NCBI GenBank assembly: GCA_964642235.1
Contig: CAZXOP010000039.1
Location: forward strand, 1 to 15,527
Direction: 5' to 3'
DNA length: 15,527 nt
From: CAYSND01 sp964642235
Lineage (GTDB): Bacteria > Bacteroidota > Bacteroidia > Bacteroidales > UBA932
Made by a program: the position numbers and the translations under genes. The number at the start of each line of letters is the position of its first letter. Positions within the stretch are counted from its first letter, which is position 1. Of this stretch, positions 6,714 to 14,112 are shown piece after piece. The notes below the pieces were generated by a model. That model saw only the letters and a program-made list of their open reading frames with translations, was not told the DNA's origin and did no database searches.

Positions 6714-8854
6714 ATGAATTAAATTATATATTAGCCAAAAGTGAAAGTAATTGTAAAATTCCTTTAACACAACACCTTGAAGATGTTGCTAAAATAGCTG
6801 TAATCATTGCAAAAAACATGGGTATGGATGAAGACATTGCGTGGAAAGGAGCCGTTCTTCATGACATTGGCAAAGTAAGCCCATTATTTCAGAACACATT
6901 AAAACAAGATTACATTTATCAACCAGGGTTTGTGTTTAGACACGAAATTGCATCTTTATTCTTTCTATCGCTTGTGGAAAATGAACAAGAGCGACTTGCA
7001 ATAACAAATATGATTGTGGCACACCATAAGTCAATATTCAACGATGTGAGAGGAAAAGGACTATTAGATTTAAATGACAACATGGATAGTTTCTCAATTC
7101 ATGTTGAGGGATTTGAGATTTGGCAAAAAGATGCACTAAAAATATTAGAGTCTTTTGGATTTTGTGTTCACCCCATCTCAATTGATGAGGCTAAAGAAAA
7201 CTATGAGGAAGTTGTTAGCTATTGTGAGAAAATGCGTCTGAATTATTCACGATGGAAGGGGGTTTTAATGGCTGCTGACCATCTTGCATCAGCTTTAGAG
7301 GAAAAAACGGAATCATTAGTGGACAAATTATATATTACTCCTGATTTATCTTTTTATAGTCGTACACACGAATTATATCCTTTATCCATAGTTACTTCCG
7401 ATAATATAAAAAAACACACAATAGTTAAAGCCCCTACTGGAGCAGGTAAGACAGATTTTTTACTTAGGCGTTGTAAAGGACGTGTGTTTTACACTTTACC
7501 TTTTCAAGCATCTATCAACGCGATGTATGATAGGATTAAAGCAGATTTAAGCAATACAAATGCCCAAGTCCATTTGTTACATGGAAGCTCTAACTTGAAA
7601 ATTGAGGAGGGAAAGGTTGAGGAACGAATATTACAACGCCACATTGGAGCATCAGTTAAAGTGTTAACTCCTCACCAAATGGCATCAATCGTCTTTGGAA
7701 TTAAGGGATATGAAACAATGGTTATCGATTTGAAGGGCTGTGATGTAATTTTAGATGAGATACATACTTATTCAAGCACGACACAGGCCATTGTATTGAA
7801 AATAGTTGAGATACTAGTCTCACTTAATTGCAGGGTGCACATTGGTACTGCCACCATGCCAACAGTCCTATATGACCGCATTCTTGAGATAATGGGCGGC
7901 AAAGATAATGTATACGAAGTTTCACTCCCCAACAATATATTGACAACTTTTAATAGACACATTGTTTATAAAATTAATAGTATCAAAGAAGCCAAAGATG
8001 TAATTACTGACTTCCTTTGCATAAGAAATCCAAATAAAAAAATTCTAATTGTCTGTAATCAAGTAAAACGAGCACAACTAATATTTGAAGAGATCTGTGA
8101 GCTATATCCAAACATAAACAAAATGTTAATACATAGTCGCTATAAAAGAGAAAAACGCGCTTTACTTGAACAAAAACTAAAAAATGATTTTAACAATTTA
8201 GAAAAAGCCTGCATTGTCGTCTCTACACAAGTAGTTGAGGTGAGTTTGGATATTAGTTTTGATGTTATGATAACCGAATGTGCCCCTATAGACGCTCTTA
8301 TTCAACGTTTTGGAAGGATAAACAGAATACGTAATATTAACACTATCGGACTATATAAACCTATATACGTAATTGCTCCTACAGACGATGAAAATAATGA
8401 GAAGCCATATGACATTAATGTTTTAAAAAGAAGTTTTGACACCCTGCCAAATGGCGAATTACTACAAGAAACTGAGATACAAACAAAAATCGATGAGGTA
8501 TATCCAGTAATATCATTCATTAATATTGACATAAGCGCTGTTTATGCAAATGGCAATTGGCAAATAAAGGAGTTATGCCACTATCCAAAATCTGCTCTAT
8601 TGGATACTCTTGATATTAATTCAGCTGTTTGTATTACAGAAAATGATAAACAGAAATACATGGAAAATAACACAACGGTGAAATCATTATTAGAGATTCC
8701 TGTAAGTTACAAATCAATAGCATACAGAGGACTTGAAAAATTAAATTATGGAATGAGGCCCTTTGTTATCCCTGATAGGGCATACGATGATAATATTGGA
8801 TTATTAATTGATTTTGTAAAGCCAGAATATTATAAAACATTTGAAATTATATAA
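6695..8854 (+). CDS. cas3: Cas3 HD nuclease-helicase
   Basis: Cas3 is recruited to target DNA bound by Cascade, then nicks and unwinds it with degradation. The 719-residue protein is the usual HD-helicase fusion. The HD nuclease part is complete: H27, HD-K in VLHDIGK (H56, D57, K60), H83, HH (110-111) and the late Asp in MAADHLASA (D195). The helicase part has Walker A APTGAGKT (246-253), Walker B DEIH (354-357), the motif III-like HIGTATMP, and motif VI QRFGRINR (537-544). All catalytic residues are intact. The ATG at 6695 lies inside cas5; start and reading frame agree with the domain boundary. cas8 follows after 8 nt. Confidence 0.96.
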   Translation: MFNNAVNELNYILAKSESNCKIPLTQHLEDVAKIAVIIAKNMGMDEDIAWKGAVLHDIGKVSPLFQNTLKQDYIYQPGFVFRHEIASLFFLSLVENEQERLAITNMIVAHHKSIFNDVRGKGLLDLNDNMDSFSIHVEGFEIWQKDALKILESFGFCVHPISIDEAKENYEEVVSYCEKMRLNYSRWKGVLMAADHLASALEEKTESLVDKLYITPDLSFYSRTHELYPLSIVTSDNIKKHTIVKAPTGAGKTDFLLRRCKGRVFYTLPFQASINAMYDRIKADLSNTNAQVHLLHGSSNLKIEEGKVEERILQRHIGASVKVLTPHQMASIVFGIKGYETMVIDLKGCDVILDEIHTYSSTTQAIVLKIVEILVSLNCRVHIGTATMPTVLYDRILEIMGGKDNVYEVSLPNNILTTFNRHIVYKINSIKEAKDVITDFLCIRNPNKKILIVCNQVKRAQLIFEEICELYPNINKMLIHSRYKREKRALLEQKLKNDFNNLEKACIVVSTQVVEVSLDISFDVMITECAPIDALIQRFGRINRIRNINTIGLYKPIYVIAPTDDENNEKPYDINVLKRSFDTLPNGELLQETEIQTKIDEVYPVISFINIDISAVYANGNWQIKELCHYPKSALLDTLDINSAVCITENDKQKYMENNTTVKSLLEIPVSYKSIAYRGLEKLNYGMRPFVIPDRAYDDNIGLLIDFVKPEYYKTFEII

Positions 8855-8862
8855 AAGCCATC

Positions 8863-10176
8863 ATGATAACATCTACATTTGGAAAAATATTCTTAGATGC
8901 CTATAATGAACACTTTTGCACAAAATACGATGCAAAAAGTTTCTTTATAGAAAAATACTATCCTCTTTTTTTCGACGACGAAAAATATATGATGACAGCC
9001 GGCAATTCTCCATTGGAAAACCCAAAATTGAGTTGGGATAAGATGATTAAGGGAGACGTCCCTTTTGAAACCACTATGCAGAGAAAAGAGCGTTTTGATA
9101 AATTTATTGAGAAAGTAGAAAGTAATGAAGCTGATGCTAGTATTGCTATTGGATATCCTTCAATTGACGTATTGGCTACCACTTCCGGGCAAGTTTCAAA
9201 CCAAGATTTTAATACCACAAAAGAGGATGTTTATCTCTCTTGGATTGGTGGTGGGTTAGGTGTTGGAGTCCAAGGAGGAATGTCTATTTTACTTAATAAT
9301 AAACAAATTCTATTAGATATTTTTGAAGGATGGGCGTTCTATCGTAGAATACTGACATCTATCCCTGAATTACGTGGAAATCAAATTGGTACATGGAATG
9401 GGCAGTGGCTGGCTCATAGATATTCAAGAATGTATGTTGCAGATAACCCCTTAGCCAACTTAAAGCCTTTTAAGACCAATAATGATGGTATAATGAATAT
9501 TGAAGTTCAAACTTGGACAAAAGTGCTAATCGGCATTACTCGTAACTTTTCAAATCCACAAATAATTGGATATGTTTATAACTATGGACAAACCAACACA
9601 ACGATAGCTTTTATCCCGTTTTTTTTAGAACAAATACGTCGTCCCTTAGATTTATATCAAAAACTTTTTGGGATAGATGATGGTAGTAAAGCTGAAAGAC
9701 TATGGGGTACCGCTTATGGTTTTGCCATAAGTTGCCAAGCTGGATCCATTGGATTACAGGCTTTGGAACCAAAGGGATTAAAAGAGTTTATGGAGCAAGG
9801 GAAAACACCTAAATACAATAACGATGATGAAGAAATAAAAATAAGTATTAATACATATAAAATTTGGATAATGGCTATGTTAAATAATCAAGACCTATGG
9901 GATAAGTCCCAAGAATTTGCAGTAGAACTGCACAAGTTTGCCCAGAGTGGGGAAAAAAGTAAAACTTCTAACTCCCGTAAAGTTGATGCAATTACAGCAT
10001 CTACAAACAAAAAAATGTTTATTGAATCGCTCGTCGATCTTGTATCAGATGCTGAAAATAAAGATAAAGTAGAAGAAATCGCCAAGATTATAAATACGAT
10101 GCCAACGGATAATGTGCCTTATTTCTTGACTTTAGTACGATTTAATTATGCTGCAATTAATAACATTAAAAAATAA
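8863..10176 (+). CDS. Cas8-like large subunit of the type I complex
   Basis: Identified by exclusion and position: in an operon that already contains cas6, cas5, cas3 and cas7, the remaining 437-residue protein should be the large subunit, which reads the PAM and recruits Cas3. It has a glycine-rich strand-loop, LSWIGGGLGVGVQGGMSILL (125-144), and many aromatic residues, then a helical C-terminal part (about 330-437) that may act as a fused small subunit. It lacks the CxxC...CxxC zinc cluster of Cst1-type Cas8. The operon resembles the 'PGING' type I variant with Csp2/Cas8c, but I cannot confirm this without a profile search. Spacing of 8 nt from cas3 and 5 nt to cas7 shows one operon. Confidence 0.68.
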   Translation: MITSTFGKIFLDAYNEHFCTKYDAKSFFIEKYYPLFFDDEKYMMTAGNSPLENPKLSWDKMIKGDVPFETTMQRKERFDKFIEKVESNEADASIAIGYPSIDVLATTSGQVSNQDFNTTKEDVYLSWIGGGLGVGVQGGMSILLNNKQILLDIFEGWAFYRRILTSIPELRGNQIGTWNGQWLAHRYSRMYVADNPLANLKPFKTNNDGIMNIEVQTWTKVLIGITRNFSNPQIIGYVYNYGQTNTTIAFIPFFLEQIRRPLDLYQKLFGIDDGSKAERLWGTAYGFAISCQAGSIGLQALEPKGLKEFMEQGKTPKYNNDDEEIKISINTYKIWIMAMLNNQDLWDKSQEFAVELHKFAQSGEKSKTSNSRKVDAITASTNKKMFIESLVDLVSDAENKDKVEEIAKIINTMPTDNVPYFLTLVRFNYAAINNIKK

Positions 10177-10181
10177 TAGAT

Positions 10182-11237
10182 ATGAAACCTTACATTTACT
10201 TACGAACCCTAAAACATGCAGAGCACACAGTTTTCTGTGTTCAGGATGGTCAAAAAACCTACTATGATTCTCAATTTGGATTTTCTGTCCCTTTTTCAAG
10301 TGGACAACAAGTAAAACGCTCGGTGCTTCAGACATTGACAGACATTCTAAATGTTCCAGTAGCACCTGTTACCTTTAATTACAATATTACGGCAAAGCAA
10401 GAATTGGAAAATAAAGAGCCTTGGTCACCATGCGATCCCAACTATGTTGACCAACTTATAGGAGGTTGGATGCGTGCTGGCGATGGAGTTACTAAGAAAA
10501 GGAGAAGCCCATTATCAATATCTGCTATGCGCCCACTACATCCATTATTAGCTGGAATATATAAAGAAAATTTGACTTTTGACAGAAGTGATAGACCAGA
10601 TTATCACCCAGTTAATGTTAGAATAGCAGGGAGCGACAAACCCTTAACAGAAATTGAAATAGAAAGGTTCTTAGAAAAAAACGAGCGAACATTACCACGT
10701 AGAAATTGGATTCCCGATAATAAAAGAGCAACAGGATTATTTGTTTGTGATATAGCAATAGACCTTCGTACTTTATTTTGCGTATCTACCAACCAACACG
10801 AGCCAGAAATTTCAAAGGATATGATAGAAACATTAAAGGCAAACGGATGGAAAGAGTCTAATAATATATTTGGTAGATGCTTAGTACTACCCAAGGAAAA
10901 AAGAGATTATATAATTCCCGCCTTAGCTAGTGCTTTGATTAACTGGAGGATAACCTCAAATCAAGCCAGAACATTTAGTTTAATGGAAACATTAGCTATA
11001 GCCATTAGCGACAATGCTAATACTCTACCAGCTGCTATTCGATCTAAATTAATAGAGGATAGTGAAAGACCAAAAGCTAAACCTATTATTGATGAAACCA
11101 TAGGTGCTGATTTATTTATAACTTTACCTTGCTCAGGTTATGTATTAACAGAGAGCGAAAGTATTGATGCTCTAAAAAAGGCTGAAGAAAAGCTAATTGA
11201 ATTAATGTCGGCTTTCGATTACGAGAATCAGGATTAA
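10182..11237 (+). CDS. cas7: Cas7 backbone subunit
   Basis: Cas7 forms the helical backbone along the crRNA. The 351-residue protein has the RAMP-type Cas7 hallmark VPFSSGQQVKRSVLQTL (36-52), equivalent to the conserved 'SGQ..KR' helix of the DevR/Cst2-like Cas7 group. A thumb-like insertion follows at about 80-124, with WSPCDPNYVDQLIGGWMRAG and ISAMRPLHPLLA. The length is at the upper end for Cas7. It is the last gene of the interference operon. The gap of 153 nt after it holds no T-tract terminator but does hold the promoter of the toxin-antitoxin pair. It may correspond to Csp1 of the 'PGING' variant (inference). Confidence 0.8.
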   Translation: MKPYIYLRTLKHAEHTVFCVQDGQKTYYDSQFGFSVPFSSGQQVKRSVLQTLTDILNVPVAPVTFNYNITAKQELENKEPWSPCDPNYVDQLIGGWMRAGDGVTKKRRSPLSISAMRPLHPLLAGIYKENLTFDRSDRPDYHPVNVRIAGSDKPLTEIEIERFLEKNERTLPRRNWIPDNKRATGLFVCDIAIDLRTLFCVSTNQHEPEISKDMIETLKANGWKESNNIFGRCLVLPKEKRDYIIPALASALINWRITSNQARTFSLMETLAIAISDNANTLPAAIRSKLIEDSERPKAKPIIDETIGADLFITLPCSGYVLTESESIDALKKAEEKLIELMSAFDYENQD

Positions 11238-11334
11238 AAGGGAATATTGGTATTACAGCCTAAATATAGGACACACGGTTAAAAATAAAGTAAATTAAGT
11301 TAAGAATAGAATAATATAAAAAACAAAAGATATG

Positions 11335-11368
11335 AAAGTTTCTTTATAACGAAACTTTTGTATCTTTG
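11335..11368 (+). promoter_or_regulatory. Toxin-antitoxin promoter with palindromic operator
   Basis: TATCTTTG (11361-11368) is a perfect -7 element. Just upstream, AAAGTTTC (11335-11342) and GAAACTTT (11351-11358) form an 8-bp perfect inverted repeat around 8 bases, covering the -33 region. Repression by the XRE antitoxin would be expected for such an arrangement. Confidence 0.6.
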
Positions 11369-11390
11369 CATTAATAAATAATGAGGGAGA

Positions 11391-11729
11391 ATGGAGCGGC
11401 TTTTTGACATAATATTTTTAGATGAGGCCTTTGAATTTCTCAAAGGACTTGAAAAAAAACATTACAAAAAAATTATTTATAACATTCGTAAATCACAATT
11501 AGAAATTGATCCTGAACTTTTTAAAAAAATTACAGACGAAATTTGGGAGTTTAGGACATTGTATAGAGGCCTACACTACCGATTATTTGCATTTTGGGAT
11601 AAAACTTTACCTACTAAAACTTTAGTGGTTGCTACACATGGGTTTATCAAAAAGAGGAGCAAAGTTACAGAGGCTGATATTTCAAAAGCAAAAGCTCTTC
11701 GAAACCAATATTTTAATAAGAAGCTATAA
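11391..11729 (+). CDS. RelE/HigB-family toxin (Gp49-like)
   Basis: A 112-residue protein of the Gp49-like branch of RelE/ParE/HigB toxins, which usually cut mRNA on the ribosome. Visible marks are EIWEFRTLYRGLHYRLFAFWD (about 50-70), where the basic Arg/Tyr residues sit, and ATHGFIKKRSKVTEADISKA (81-100), the family's typical 'hgF.KK....p..ei..A' block. The toxin gene precedes the antitoxin gene, as in higBA operons. The antitoxin follows after 24 nt. It has its own promoter, inside a CRISPR-cas locus. Catalytic activity cannot be judged from sequence alone. Confidence 0.85.
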   Translation: MERLFDIIFLDEAFEFLKGLEKKHYKKIIYNIRKSQLEIDPELFKKITDEIWEFRTLYRGLHYRLFAFWDKTLPTKTLVVATHGFIKKRSKVTEADISKAKALRNQYFNKKL

Positions 11730-11753
11730 GTAAATAATTAAACACAATAAGAA

Positions 11754-12068
11754 ATGAAAACATACACTTTAGATCAAGTTCAAGACGAACTCATCGGAAA
11801 ACAAGGAACCATGGAGAGGGATCTGTTTGAATATGAGCTTCAAATGGATATAATGGGAAAAGCCATTAGAAACACAAGAAAAGAACGAAATTTAACACAA
11901 GAAGAGTTAGGAAAACTTATTGGTGTTCAAAAATCACAAATTTCAAGACTTGAAAGAAATGCAAATAACGCAAGTATCGACACAGTCCTAAAGGTTTTTA
12001 CAGCGCTCAAGGCAAAGGTCGTATTTAAGGTAGAGCTACCTAACTTAAACTATAGTAATAAAAATTGA
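11754..12068 (+). CDS. XRE-family antitoxin (HigA-like)
   Basis: A 104-residue protein with a HTH_3 domain at about 36-88, including LTQEELGKLIGVQKSQISRL (47-66), the classic helix-turn-helix. The N-terminal 35 residues, with an acidic helix, would contact the toxin. The C-terminal FKVELPNLNY tail is a short strand. Antitoxins of this type bind the toxin and also bind the operon's promoter; the palindrome at 11335-11358 is the likely site. The gene ends 10 nt before cas4, with no promoter or terminator between, so the antitoxin would also control transcription of cas4-cas1-cas2. Confidence 0.88.
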   Translation: MKTYTLDQVQDELIGKQGTMERDLFEYELQMDIMGKAIRNTRKERNLTQEELGKLIGVQKSQISRLERNANNASIDTVLKVFTALKAKVVFKVELPNLNYSNKN

Positions 12069-12078
12069 TGCCGATATT

Positions 12079-12601
12079 ATGAACTTCTATATTATCATGA
12101 CCGGCACTCACTTTAATTATTTTCATGTATGCCACCGTAAGCTTTGGCTCTTTTCCAATAGTATAGCTATGGAGCATAATTCCGACTTGGTTTACGATGG
12201 AAAGTTGATTCATGAAACTTCATACCCTCAGCGCCCTGAGAGGTACGAAGAGATTGAAGTGGATGGATGTAAGATTGATTTTTATGATGCTAAGAATAAG
12301 ATTGTTCATGAAATAAAAAGGTCTGATAAAGTTGAGAAAGCTCATGAGTGGCAGGTAAAGTATTATATATATGTATTGAAAAAAAATGGTATAGAGGGAG
12401 TAAAAGGGATTCTGGAGTACCCAACCCTGCGACACACTGCCCATGTAGAACTTTCAGAATCTGATGAACAATATATTATAAAAACTTGTGAAGATATAGA
12501 GCAAATAATTAAAAAAAAAAGAGTGTCCCGCAACCATCAGCTCTAAAATCTGCAAAAGTTGTAGCTATTATGAGTTTTGTTATGTGAAGGAGGAAGTATG
12601 A
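12079..12601 (+). CDS. cas4: Cas4 nuclease, frame broken at an A10 run
   Basis: Cas4 is a RecB-type nuclease with an Fe-S cluster that trims and PAM-selects prespacers for Cas1-Cas2. The core is complete: first Cys in FHVCHRKLW (C18), H45, D67, E78-I-K80, and Q92 in WQVKYY. Read as it stands, the frame ends at 12546 (155 residues) without the C-terminal cysteines. After the ten A's at 12511-12520, the neighbouring frame encodes ECPATISSKICKSCSYYEFC and ends at 12601, supplying the missing cluster (ECP, then ICKSCSYYEFC). Nine A's would give one 173-residue protein whose TGA overlaps the cas1 ATG. This may be a mutation, a sequence error or slippage. An internal ATG at 12097 (MTGTHFNYFHVC) looks like the usual family start. 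Confidence 0.85.
12511..12520 (+). other. A10 tract, frameshift/slippage site in cas4
   Basis: Ten consecutive A's precede GAGTGTCCC. Removing one A joins the two halves of Cas4. Runs of this length are known slippage sites for RNA polymerase and are also error-prone in sequencing. Confidence 0.8.
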
Positions 12602-13614
12602 AGAAAACCTACTATCTATTTAACCCAGGCACCTTGCAACGCAAGGATAACACTCTAAAATTCACTCCTATAGAAGAGGATGAGAATGGAGAAGAAAGGA
12701 GTGGACAACCTCGTTATTTACCAGTGGAGGATATTAGTGAGTTTTATGTTTTTGGAGCATTAAATGCAAATAGTGCTCTTTATAACTTCTTGGGGCAGAG
12801 TGATATTGCGGTACATTTTTTTGATTACTATGAAAACTACACGGGTTCTTTTATGCCAAAGGACTATCTTCTTTCCGGGAAGATGCTACTGGCGCAAACT
12901 GCTGCATATAACAATAAAAAAGAGAGGTTGATTATTGCGAAGAAAATCGTGGATGGCGCTGCATATAATCTCCATAAGAATCTTCAATACTATGACCGCA
13001 GAGGGAGAGATGTAGAACCTATAATGAAACTAATCGAGCAGCAGCGAAGCAGCTTGGACTATGCTAACTCCATTGAGGAGTTAATGGGTATGGAGGGGAA
13101 TATAAGACAATACTATTATGAAGCATTTGATCTTATACTTAATGACTTCCAATTGGAGTGTCGTTCGAAACAACCACCTAAAAATGAGGTTAATGCACTC
13201 ATCTCTTTTGGAAACATGATGTGCTATTCAATGTGTCTGAAAGCAATTCACCAGACTCAACTTAACCCTACTATTAGTTACCTTCACACTCCTGGTGAGA
13301 GAAGGTACTCACTTGCTTTAGATATAGCGGAGATTTTTAAACCTATTATTATCGATAGGACTATTTTTAGAGTGTTGAATAAAAAGGAAATCCAAGAAAA
13401 ACACTTTGAAAGACATTTGAATAAATGTTTATTGAATAACAATGGGAAGAAGATTTTCGTTAAAGCTATAGAAGATAGGTTGCAGGAAACTTTTAAGCAT
13501 AGGAGTTTAGGGCGCAATGTTAGTTACCGCCATCTGATGAAATTAGAGTGTTATAAACTTTCTAAGCACTTATTAAAAATGGAAGAATATAAACCTTTTA
13601 AGATGTATTGGTAG
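12598..13614 (+). CDS. cas1: Cas1 integrase
   Basis: Cas1, with Cas2, inserts new spacers at the leader end of the array. Starting at 12598 gives 338 residues, MKKTYYLFNPGTLQRKDN. This start is preferred over the upstream ATG at 12577 because it has a perfect AGGAGG ribosome site (12588-12593) and forms an ATGA overlap with the restored cas4 stop; the seven extra residues of the longer form belong to the cas4 frame. Active-site residues are present: E166 in MGMEGNIRQYYYEAF, H230 in YLHTPGERRYSLALD, and D242/E245 in ALDIAE. The sequence has the look of type I-B Cas1. cas2 begins one base after its stop. Confidence 0.96.
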   Translation: MKKTYYLFNPGTLQRKDNTLKFTPIEEDENGEERSGQPRYLPVEDISEFYVFGALNANSALYNFLGQSDIAVHFFDYYENYTGSFMPKDYLLSGKMLLAQTAAYNNKKERLIIAKKIVDGAAYNLHKNLQYYDRRGRDVEPIMKLIEQQRSSLDYANSIEELMGMEGNIRQYYYEAFDLILNDFQLECRSKQPPKNEVNALISFGNMMCYSMCLKAIHQTQLNPTISYLHTPGERRYSLALDIAEIFKPIIIDRTIFRVLNKKEIQEKHFERHLNKCLLNNNGKKIFVKAIEDRLQETFKHRSLGRNVSYRHLMKLECYKLSKHLLKMEEYKPFKMYW

Positions 13615-13615
13615 T

Positions 13616-13879
13616 ATGTATGTTATATTAGTTTATGATTGTGGAGAAAAAAGAGTAGGGAAAATGCTGAAATTATGCAGGAAATACCTAAATTGGATCC
13701 AAAACTCAGTCTTTGAAGGGGAAATATCGGAGGTTAAATTGAAAGAATTAGTGATACTTGCAAAAAAGATAATAAATGAGGAAGATGATAGTATAATTAT
13801 TTTTAAGGGGAGAGACTCTAATTTTATGGAGAAACAAATTGTTGGAAAAGAGAGGAGTAGCTTAGATAATATCATATAA
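13616..13879 (+). CDS. cas2: Cas2
   Basis: Cas2 is the central dimer of the Cas1-Cas2 integration complex. The 87-residue length is normal. It begins MYVILVYDCGEKRVGKMLKL with the conserved Asp at 8, and continues CRKYLNWIQNSVFEGEISEV, the family's helix 1 to strand 2 block. The start lies one base after the cas1 stop, so translation is probably coupled. No terminator follows; read-through toward the array and its boxA-like site is possible. Confidence 0.95.
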   Translation: MYVILVYDCGEKRVGKMLKLCRKYLNWIQNSVFEGEISEVKLKELVILAKKIINEEDDSIIIFKGRDSNFMEKQIVGKERSSLDNII

Positions 13880-13945
13880 AGTAGTTGTCGAATTGGTATA
13901 AAAGTGGGGATGGAAAGGATACGAAGGGGGAAAAAGTGGGACGGG

Positions 13946-13957
13946 TGTTCTTTGACA
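13946..13957 (+). promoter_or_regulatory. boxA-like antitermination element
   Basis: TGTTCTTTGACA matches the E. coli rrn boxA TGCTCTTTAACA at 10 of 12 bases and, from memory, closely resembles the GTTCTTTGACAT element before 16S rRNA genes in Bacteroidetes. boxA recruits NusB-NusE and protects long untranslated RNAs from Rho. It has been reported upstream of many bacterial CRISPR arrays. It lies 68 nt after cas2. Confidence 0.6.
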
Positions 13958-13992
13958 TGCTGAAAATGAAAGAAATAGGACATAGGATAATA

Positions 13993-14036
13993 TGTGTCGA
14001 TTGTCAGTACTTTTCATAGTATTGATAATCGACACA
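13993..14036. promoter_or_regulatory. 19-bp-stem hairpin upstream of the leader promoter
   Basis: TGTGTCGATTGTCAGTACT (13993-14011) pairs with AGTATTGATAATCGACACA (14018-14036) across a 6-nt loop: 17 Watson-Crick pairs and two G-U wobbles, no bulge. There is no T-tract, so it is not an intrinsic terminator. It ends 19 bases before the array promoter -7 element, so it covers the -33 region and could be an operator, or an RNA hairpin in transcripts that come from cas2. Confidence 0.7.
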
Positions 14037-14054
14037 ATATATCATAAAAATTAG

Positions 14055-14062
14055 TATCTTTG
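14055..14062 (+). promoter_or_regulatory. CRISPR array promoter (-7 element)
   Basis: TATCTTTG fits TAnnTTTG exactly. Predicted start is near 14069, about 44 nt before the first repeat. A clear TTTG -33 element is missing because the right arm of the hairpin occupies that position. This sets the array direction to plus, in agreement with the repeat's ATTGAAAT end. Confidence 0.6.
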
Positions 14063-14112
14063 TATAATCTATATGCCTGAATAACAGAGGTGTGAATTTT
14101 TTGTTTTTCAGG
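14063..14112 (+). other. CRISPR leader, repeat-proximal part
   Basis: AT-rich sequence between promoter and first repeat, with a T-rich end (TTTTTTGTTTTTCAGG). GCCTGAA (14075-14081) and TTCAGGC (14107-14113) form a perfect 7-bp inverted repeat whose last base is the first base of repeat 1. This may mark the integration site. Confidence 0.55.

Noticed and set aside
11244..11256. TATTGGTATT after cas7 as a degenerate CRISPR repeat
   Set aside because: The 9/10 match covers only the middle of the repeat; flanking bases do not match.
12553..12562. CAAAAGTTGT at the cas4-cas1 junction as a third copy of the shared box
   Set aside because: Only the 10-base core is present, the TGTCA half-sites are missing, no TAnnTTTG follows at 11 bases, and it encodes the Cas4 cysteine region.
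12577..12597. Longer Cas1 start (MLCEGGS extension)
   Set aside because: These seven codons lie in another frame over the restored cas4 end and ribosome site; 12598 has AGGAGG at good spacing.
13633..13983. Minus-strand open frame opposite cas2
   Set aside because: Shadow of cas2 and its downstream region; hydrophobic, low-complexity product.
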